Source: Solanum dulcamara (taxonomy: Eukaryota > Streptophyta > Magnoliopsida > Solanales > Solanaceae). Taken from it: a DNA stretch of 64,000 nucleotides. Shown here piece after piece: positions 56,651-64,000 of this stretch. The notes below the pieces were generated by a model. The model was not told the DNA's origin. It made no database searches and was given only the letters and a program-made list of their open reading frames with translations. Where the stretch lies: assembly GCF_947179165.1 (NCBI RefSeq), contig NC_077238.1:72544757-72608756 (forward strand), read 5' to 3'. How positions within the stretch are numbered: the first letter of the stretch is position 1; every line of letters starts with the position of its first letter. The position numbers and the translations under genes were made by a program.

Positions 56651-57563
56651 TGTCATGCCCTAAGTCTATACCCTAGGAGTGGCTGGCACTCGAAAACCAT
56701 TATTGGTTCCCGAGAGAATCCTTGGCCTGGCTTACTTACTAAGCGTAAGACTTTAACTTGCAAAAGAATTCAGATGGGCACAATATGATATGCAAACTTA
56801 ATACCCTCATTTTAAATCATAAAGAATATATATACAACGCAATTGAACAAACTAAATATTGTCTGACTAGTTTATGAAGCCTCTATGACTTATTCTGAAA
56901 TAACTGCCAGGACAGGCTCACGGATACTTCAAACTCATAAATAATTACTGAAAAGTAAAGACTGAACTAAGACTCAAGAGCTTCTCTAAATGCATAGATG
57001 TCTCACCAAAGCTGAGTAGAAAGCTGGATATCCAATGTTGTTCCTGTTGAGGATCTCATCACCTATGTATACATCATAAAATAATGCAGGTCGAATGACA
57101 TCGGTACACGAAATATACAGTATATAAAATGGCTAAAAGGAAATTTACTCAAATGCTCAACTCTAGGAACTAAACTCTGAAAGTAACTTAACTCAATAAA
57201 GCATGCAATATAGTTAAAAATGATGCTTTAAAAGACATGAAATAAAAAATGCAACTCAGTATATAAAAATATAATACTTTACTTCTTGAAGAGTTTCTCT
57301 AAACGACAACCATAACTTATGAGCTACGTGATGATACAATGAATTGTTGTCATTGCTATATCCATCTAATACCTTGTTAGGGTAAGGGACGCAAACTCAT
57401 CTCTAGATCCAATAAAAGTCCTTTTTTCGGACAATGAGGAGTCGCCCGAATGATGGTATGATCCTATCCTACGCTGGCTACGCAATTTATGGGGTTCGAG
57501 TTGTTCTATACTCTTACCACATCAGTGCTCAATACTACTCCAAAATATAATTTATATCCTCAT

Positions 57564-57938
57564 TTGTCTTAACATAGGATTTTGCATGGGATTACTGCTT
57601 ATATTAGTTGGCCCAGTCTACTTTGGGTATCCTATTTTATCTATAGTAGTTAATGCCCCTTTATCCCCGATCTTTCCTACCCTGACTTTATCGCTTTATC
57701 GCTCTCATTATTTATATCTTTATATTGTCTGTTATATGCCTGGCTTTACTGACCTATGTCTTGTTTTTCCTTGTTTTTCCTTGTTTCTCCTCCCTTGTTC
57801 TTCTCTCTTAAGCCGAGGGTCTTTCGGAAACAGCCGCCCTACCTTTTAAGGTGGGGGTTAGGTCTGCGTACACTCTACCCTCCCCAGACCCCACATGGTG
57901 GGATCACACTGGGTTCGTTGTTGTTGTTGTTGTTGTTG
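57564..57938 (+). mobile_element. 5'-truncated RTE LINE 3' UTR
   Basis: The tail GCCGAGGGTCTTTCGGAAAC, CTGCGTACACTCTACCCTCC, then (TTG)n matches the antisense of 27221-27345. Flanked by a 9-bp duplication TATCCTCAT (57555-57563, 57939-57947). No coding sequence is included; short open frames here are chance. Confidence 0.85.
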
Positions 57939-60763
57939 TATCCTCATAACTAAATTGAGTATATTTACTCAATTAACTCGTTTAGTCTCTTTTGAATTTA
58001 GCTCAAAACTCAACTTATCTCTTCTCTTTAAAGGATATGATCTCAACTCAATGAATACATTAAAAATATGAATTAGCTTCTAAACTCAATCTCAAAATAA
58101 ATGCTTAAAAATATTTGTACTCATGCTCAAAATATAATTAAGAGACTTCTCAACTCATCTCATGCTCAAAATGTTAATTAAGAGACTTCTCAAACTTAAC
58201 TCATGCTCAAAATCCTTCTCAAGTAGATGATGAAAATAGTCATTCTTTAACTCAAAACAGTGCATAATATAATTGAATGCAAGACTCAACTAGGGTTCAT
58301 GTGAATGTCAACATGAATCCATAATCACAACTCAATCTTATATATATATATATATATAAAAGAGAGAATATTCATCCCAGTGATGTGGCGTTTTTCAAGA
58401 CTAGGCTGATTATTTAACTTTTTAAATATATTTTTTGCCATTTTAAATTAACACATTTAATTGTTTAGACTAGAAAACCCTTTGGCTTTCGGTTGAAGAA
58501 ACCCAAAAGCCGCTAATGTTGCCTGTTAAACAAACTCAGCAGCCGTTTTCTTTCCCCCATTCATCACGTCGATTTTACTATTTTTTTCCTTAGTCATTTG
58601 TTTTCCAGTAAAAGCAGTGCCTTTCCATAGTTTCAAACAAAATCATGCTCTTCTATTTCTTTCATTGTTAAGCCTCTTCTTAGAAAATTCTCCACCCAAT
58701 TAATAGTGCCAAAAAATCACATCAACTTTCACAAATACATAAATTAATCAACATAAGCGAAGAATTCCACCCGTCTATTGACCTGTTTCAAATCAAAACT
58801 TTAAGATTTTCAATTCCAATAGTAGCAAAGGCAGAGAATAAATTAATGCAAGAGAAGAAGGTGATATCATCTGTTAGAAGAAAAAAGAAGGTACGAAACT
58901 TCATGTTCAATGGTGCTTTAATTCCTATATTTCTTGTATTAAACTTTTGCATTTTATTTTTTCGAGAATAGCTTAATTTGATATAGTTAATATTTTAAAA
59001 TTTCAAATTAACCTTATTTATTCCTCTCAAGATACAGGGCGACCTCCTAATCTCCTTATATTTCTTATTCCCGCACTAACATCCATCTTAGAAAATTTCG
59101 TAGCCAAATCTTAGTATTACAAATATACCTCATATATATGGTACTGTTGCGCGAACTTCCTCCCGTAGTTGCAACTTTATTGAGTAACAAATTTTAGTTC
59201 CTTTTTGTTTTGTTTCTCTTTAGCTTTTTATATGTTATTTTACAAATCAAGTGTTGCATCTGTTTCTACTCTCTACAACTCTTGCTTTTCATCTATTCAA
59301 TTGAAATTTCATTAATAAGCCAGCCTGGATTGACACTTAGTCTTCACAAATTTATGTTGTCGTTGCTTTCATATTGCCCATGTTATTATTATCTACATTT
59401 GTTGTGTACTTTGTATATTACCAAATATTTTCAGGTATGTCTATATTAAGTACATTTCTGAGAGACGTTTGTTAGACTTTCAATATGGAATAAGCAGTAA
59501 GCGGGTATTCTTAGCTGCGGTTTTGATTTAACGTATATACAGTAACAAACAATGTGAAGAATTTTTCTATTATAAGTGTATTTTAACAATTGATAACAAA
59601 TTATTTACTGTATTTATCTTACCAAACTAGAATTACGAATAAGGACGTTGTTGAACAAAAGAGCGAGTATTTTTACATCTAAGATATTTTTTAGTGTTTC
59701 TCTAACATATCATATTATGGCTTGGATTTAACTTATATACATTGAATAGTGTAATTAATTATTGCAATACTTCAATCTACTTCTTCAAGTAATTAAACCC
59801 CTTTATATGCTGAAAGATTAAATTTAAGTTGATTGAGTGCATCATGTGAACGTGATTAAATTTAAGTTGATTTCCTGCATCATGTGAGCGCGCATCATGT
59901 ATCTTCTTTTGTGTTTTAACGTGTAACCTTGAAAACAGTTTAGTTCCACCGCTTCTTTGCTCTTTATTGAAAATAGGAATACTAAATTTTAGATATATAT
60001 TGGCCAACTTCATGCCTCAATCTTATAGAATTGATGTGATTTTTTCATTCCGTTGTATATAGATTGTTCATGAGTACAACTTCAAGTACCAACTTTTGTA
60101 AATAAAATTGGTTCTTTCATATACTTGATTACTATATTTCTTTAATTTACTTATCTTTTTATTGTAGCCAATTATTTTTCACTGCGTAATTTTAGATGCA
60201 TCAAATATTGTTTGCAAAAAAAGAGGTTGAAATACGATATATTTGTTTTCAATAGATCAAAAATCTTACAAAAAAGTTGCATATAGGATAAGTGAACCAC
60301 TAATCAGCCTTGATAGAAAAATTTATGTGTGTTTCAAAAATTACTTTTTTATGCAGGATTTTTATCAGTTATGGTGGAACGCTTTATGTGTGTTCAAAAA
60401 AGAACCTTTTTTCTTTGACGTTATCTCTTAATTATAAAAGCAACCCCAAGTATAGCTTCAGTTCCACGGGAATCAAGAAAAGCGAGGCTTCAACTTTATT
60501 CTCATTTATAAGATATGTCCTTTTTTATCCTCATCCTCATTCCTTCCCTGTTTTAAGTTGTGTATTTGTGTATGCTTCATTTGAATGCTTTACCTATTTT
60601 TCACGATTAGATTTGCTTTTCTAACTTTGGCTTTAAAAAGATCTATATAGATAAGTACAACTTAATAGGGTAACACAAGATAAATCTTTTTTATCAGCGA
60701 GATTGCAACTTACGTTACAATTCCAGATTTATAGTTATGAATTTTTGATTATTTTTTATTATG

Positions 60764-61170
60764 CTATTGGATACTGAGATTGACCTTCTTTTCCACAATA
60801 TTTATCTCCTTAATAGGTAAGTTGACATTGTCTAATAGTATCTTGGCTGATATCCCAACGTCTTTAATATCCCTCATATTCATTCTTGCAGGTGTGAAAG
60901 AAAAAAAAAGAATAACATTGGATGAACTGAAAAAAGTTGATGACCTACAAAAAAAAAAGATACCACCAGAGGAATTTGGAATCTTCTTTACTTGAATGTA
61001 GTTGTTCATAGGTGAGGAACCTTAAACTCCATAATGAAAGACTACTTTGTATGTGAGTATTGTTAATAAAAATGAGCTTCAGGAAGAAGTTATTGCCTCA
61101 AAGTTTGAAAAAGAGAATCAATGGGATGCCAATCTTGTATTTATGCCTAACAAGATAACTTTGTGAAAGT
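60764..61170 (+). other. Possible captured exon pieces in Helitron
   Basis: 60893-60994 encodes a Lys/Glu-rich stretch, KKRITLDELKKVDDLQKKK, then PPEEFGIFFT and stop. It is preceded by an AT/pyrimidine-rich stretch ending GCAG, a plausible 3' splice site. 61068-61165 reads NELQEEVIASKFEKENQWDA. I do not recognise the source gene. Confidence 0.3.
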
Positions 61171-62122
61171 AGATTTACAATCTTTGGAAGAATTTCAGTA
61201 GCTTATAAGTTTAAAAATAATGGATGGGAAGCAAGTTAAATTTTTGGTGGATCTATTGGCTTGAAGTTTATAGTACTCACCTGACAATCTCCTGAAGTAT
61301 ACAAATTAGCAGTTAAAAAAGGTATCATGGTAATTGATTGATTTTCTAAATAGGGCTGACATCTTCAATTTAAACTTTATGTGAAAGTTGAACAATATAA
61401 ATCTTTTACTCAAAACGCTATAATATGTGATGTTGGATGAAATCAAAATATATTCCAAGATTTAATTAGCAAGTAAGTCTTGATTATTTTCTATTAGTGG
61501 CTGATATAACTTATTTTTTAAGCAAGTTGAGAGTTTGGAAGATGAATGCCCATGGAAGTAGATTTTGAAGTCAAATGTTCCACCTAAAGTCTCATGATTT
61601 TACTGTTCAACAAATGTCTTCTTGATGGTAATTTTGCAGATAAGTAAAGTCATATATTTTGTGCAATATGGGTTCACTTGATTGCTCATCTCTCTAATTG
61701 AATTAGTTTAGTGTAAGCTATCAAATACCACCAAAGGCCAAAAAATATTAATTATGTTGGGTGAGACAGAATGTGAACAAGAGAGACAAATTAATCTAGA
61801 AGACTAGCCTCATGTGCATCATTTAAAATACGCTACTTGAAAGCAACGTCAAGAAAAATACATTAGAGAGAATGGTGTAGTGTTTGGTTTGTTTTGGACT
61901 CTTTGAGTCAATAATTATAAGTTCAGCGACTTTGAATTTTATTTTGTACAGTCTTTTGGTATGAACAATAATATTTTCATTACCTTATTAAAGAAGTGTA
62001 GAGCCTTTGAATCCCTAATGCTAGTTTGTATCTATGCAGAAATGTGTTCAATCTATTTGTTTACCTATCTCCTTTATGGCTACAAGTCTCTTTACTTGAC
62101 TACTTTTATTACTTAAAAGTTA

Positions 62123-62346
62123 GGGATCGTTTGGTTGGGAACAAGCTATCCAGGATTAATTATTCTGGAATAAAGTGGGATAACTTATCCCACCATTTAT
62201 ATGGGATAACTTATTCTATCACTATGGTATAAATGGTGGGATAAGCTATCCCAACTTGCCAACGAATCAAGACGCCAAAATTTTATCCGTAGACTATTTT
62301 ATTATCATTGGACTATTTATGTTTATCCCTTACACCAAATGACCCC
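62123..62346. mobile_element. Tourist-like MITE (PIF/Harbinger type) in Helitron
   Basis: 224 bp with TIRs GGGATCGTTTGGT and GGGGTCATTTGGT (reverse complement of right end), and TTA on both sides (62120-62122, 62347-62349). The interior is rich in TATCCCA/TGGGATA inverted motifs and non-coding. Confidence 0.85.
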
Positions 62347-62490
62347 TTAGAGTAAGAAAGGAAAGGAAGATTTGACACTACCCACCCACCCCAAAAGGGA
62401 CAGGTAGTAAAGTAAAAAAAAATATTTTTTATTACCTTTGTTATTCAAATATTGAAACAGCTTATTCAAAAATTAATGAGTCATCCATCA

Positions 62491-62505
62491 CCGCGCGAAG
62501 CGCGG
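62491..62505 (+). other. Helitron terminal hairpin
   Basis: CCGCGCGAAGCGCGG: six-pair GC stem with a three-base loop, nine bases before CTAG. Confidence 0.9.
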
Positions 62506-62904
62506 ATAAATTATCTAGTAAAGTATAATCAAACATATACTATACTCCATAAGAAATTATATGAACAACTCAAAATTTTACTTTATTGGAATTGAAACTC
62601 GAAATCAAACTCAACTTGACTATAGAAACATGTAGGGCACGAGGACGAACTTAGTCCAACCTTTCGATAGCCTTACATACCTGGAACAAAGATTATCTAG
62701 GCAAAAACTCGAAGACTTGGTTTGAAAACCTTGAGCCCTAGCTTTTCTCATTCTCTCCAATCCTTTCTCTCAAAAGTTTTTAAGTATTAATGAGAGAGAG
62801 ACCCTGTTGGGTACTGATAAGGGGTAATTTTAATCCCAAAATGGCTTAGGTTAAGTTTGGAAAAGGTGGAAAAAAGATTGAATGCCCCTCATTAAACTGA
62901 GTGT

Positions 62905-63475
62905 GAGCAGCTACGGGTGCCTTCCTACGGACCGTAGGAATCCTATGGACTGTAGAAGGCCACTCGTAGGAACCTTTGTCCAAAACATGGACCTTCTGGA
63001 ACTTGGACATTGGGTCTACGACCACCCTTCTATGGGTCATAGAACCTAAGATGGGTCGTCTAAGGCTAGCCGTAGGAACACTGGGCAACTGAAACTTTCT
63101 ACTCCACGAGCCGTTCTACGGCTCGTACAAAGTTCTACGGGTCGTAGGACCCAATCATAGGTCTTAAGTGCACATTCCATTAGCTACCGGATTGTGGCAC
63201 TCAGGTGACGAGGGGCTCTACGAATCGTAGAGTCTCCTACGGGCTGTAAGGTTCGATCATATAAGGGGTCCTCAGGACTCAATATTTTCCTAAGTGTGGG
63301 TGGACTTTACGAGTCCCACCTACGGCTTGTAGAAGCTTCTACAGGTCATAGGTTCCCAATCGTAGGCCCCTGATCAAAACTTCTAAAATTTGGTAAGTGT
63401 CCAAGGGTTCTACGAACCACTCCATACGGCTCATAGGACCTCCTACGGGTCATAGAGAGGGTCGTAGACCACTGG
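62905..63475 (-). repeat. Tandem array with CTACGG / CCGTAG palindromes in LTR of element C
   Basis: About six diverged units of ~85-115 bp start near 62920, 63014, 63098, 63213, 63305 and 63408. Each holds two or three copies of forms such as CCTACGGACCGTAGG, TCTACGGGTCGTAGG and CTCTACGAATCGTAGAG, separated by ordinary sequence. An apparent minus-strand frame across it is a by-product. Confidence 0.85.
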
Positions 63476-63547
63476 CAACTCACTCTTCTCAGCTTTTTCT
63501 CTTAGTCCTCGAACTTGATCTAGGCTAGAATAGTATGGGGTGTTATA

Positions 63548-64000
63548 GACTTAGATGAAGAAATTTATATGGAGCAGCCTGAAGGCTTTGAATTCAAGGG
63601 AAAAGAGACTTATGTTTGCAAATTAAAGAAAACCTTGTAGTTTAAAACAAGCTCTCAGACAATGGTACAAGAAGTTTGGTTCTTTTATGAGTCAGGAAGG
63701 TTTCAAAAAGACTTGTTTAGACCATTGTGCTTTTGTGCAAAAATTCTCTAATAGTGAATTTACCATTGTTTTGTTTTATGTTGATGACATGCTTATTGTT
63801 GGTCACAATGCTTGCAGGATTCAAAATTTGAAACAAGAATTGAACAAGTCTTTTGCTATGAAAGACTTGGGACCAGCAAGGCAGATTCTTGGCATGCAGA
63901 CTGTCCGTGACAGGGAGGTCAAGAAGTTATGGTTATCTCAAGAGAAGTATGTTTAGAAAGTACTTCCTAGTTCAACATGGACAAAGCTAAGGTTGTCAAT
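63548..64000 (+). pseudogene. Ty1/copia (Tnt1-like) reverse transcriptase, partial, runs off the window
   Basis: Starts LDEEIYMEQPEGFEFKGKE at 63552, then KLKKTL and a frameshift near 63635. 63687-63956 is open: MSQEGFKKTCLDHCAFVQKF, the catalytic box LFYVDDMLIVG (YVDD at 63777-63788) intact, and MKDLGPARQILGM. A stop at 63954 interrupts the LSQEKYV segment. The upstream part of this element is probably the LTR and gag start at 50330-51186. Confidence 0.85.

Larger units (their letters stand above)
58336..62518 (+). mobile_element. Non-autonomous Helitron
   Basis: Begins TCTTATATATATA and ends with hairpin CCGCGCGAAGCGCGG (62491-62505), then nine bases and CTAG. It is inserted exactly between host A (58335) and T (62519), with no target duplication: all the hallmarks of Helitrons. 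Most of its 4.2 kb is AT-rich with short exon-like pieces, for example 58847-58891 ending AAG before GTACG (a donor-like site) and 60893-60994 (GVKEKKRITLDELKKVDDLQ). No Rep/helicase is seen, so these may be captured host fragments. Confidence 0.85.
51187..63547 (-). mobile_element. Chromovirus element C, minus strand, 3' half deleted, multiply invaded
   Basis: The 5' LTR is on the right (56651-63547), followed leftward by primer site, leader (with a PIF/Harbinger insertion), gag, PR and RT. It breaks at about 51187, inside the RT-RNase H connection. RNase H, integrase and the 3' LTR are absent. The right edge abuts copia RT codons with GACTT next to the LTR start, consistent with insertion into that copia. 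Confidence 0.8.
56651..63547 (-). repeat. 5' LTR of element C (family A type), split by a LINE and a Helitron
   Basis: On the minus strand it starts TATAACACCCC at 63547 and ends GGGCATGACA at 56651. Without the two inserts it is about 2.33 kb, close to LTR A (2.38 kb). LTR A and this LTR share the GAGCAC-GA-GGTAAGAGTATAG stretch at equivalent positions. The palindromic array near 62905-63475 lies in its first ~650 bp, as in LTR A. Confidence 0.8.

Noticed and set aside
57564..57938. A tRNA-derived TS-type SINE, suggested by the TTG-repeat tail
   Set aside because: No tRNA-like head with A and B boxes is visible upstream of the tail; the body resembles RTE LINE 3' UTR, so I call it a truncated LINE.
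60243..60624. Overlapping 62- and 104-residue frames in the Helitron
   Set aside because: AT-rich, Phe/Ser/Leu-rich chance frames without motifs or consistent exon signals.
62846..63088. Minus-strand 80-residue frame
   Set aside because: It lies in the CTACGG palindromic array of an LTR; the frame is a by-product of the repeats.
62905..63475. CRISPR-like array
   Set aside because: Units are diverged, spacers are not unique and of even length, and the sequence is an LTR in plant DNA.

Overview
This window looks like repeat-rich nuclear DNA from a plant, most probably Solanaceae. The evidence is AT-rich sequence, almost no single-copy coding capacity, and dense, mostly broken LTR retrotransposons: Ty3/gypsy elements of the chromodomain (Tekay/Del-like) and Athila-like types, and Ty1/copia. 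There are also RTE and L1 LINEs, a Helitron, and CACTA, PIF/Harbinger and MULE-like DNA elements. The family assignment is inferred from remembered resemblance of the repeats (for example the RTE tails ending in TTG repeats), not from a search. I find no bacterial or organellar features and no rRNA or tRNA gene.

Layout. (1) 1-16866: a decayed chromodomain-type gypsy element whose 5' LTR lies outside the window. An Athila-like element with both LTRs (2235-12992) is inserted in its RNase H region, with a 5-bp target duplication. (2) 16867-21490: scrambled gypsy and copia fragments and unassigned AT-rich DNA. (3) 21496-26988: a structurally complete copia element with 193-bp LTRs and a perfect 5-bp target duplication. 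(4) About 26990-29500: a fold-back element whose arms carry tandem repeats, holding a 5'-truncated RTE LINE with a perfect 15-bp target duplication. (5) 29500-31950: the only likely host gene, a 90-residue Ala/Gly/Lys-rich protein at 30551-30823, preceded directly by about five tandem copies of a ~115-bp leader unit. (6) 31960-49950: a nest. An L1 LINE is split by a MULE-like element with a 9-bp duplication; this holds a CACTA transposon with a 3-bp ATA duplication; this holds a truncated copia, an Ogre-like LTR piece, and a chimeric gypsy array with structure LTR(A)-internal-LTR(B)-internal-LTR(B). (7) 50330-64000: a second copia, split by a minus-strand gypsy element (C) that later lost its 3' half. 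Element C carries a PIF/Harbinger transposon in its leader; its LTR is split by an RTE LINE tail and a ~4.2-kb Helitron, which itself contains a Tourist-like MITE.

The elements act on one another by insertion and deletion rather than forming a pathway. Nearly every retroelement reading frame has stops, frameshifts or lost catalytic residues, so none looks autonomous now. The least ordinary signals are: short GC-rich palindromic repeat arrays with different cores but the same architecture, at about the same distance from the start of several LTRs; the amplified leader of the small gene; and the array sharing a central LTR. I do not see a clear new enzymatic system, and I have not forced one.
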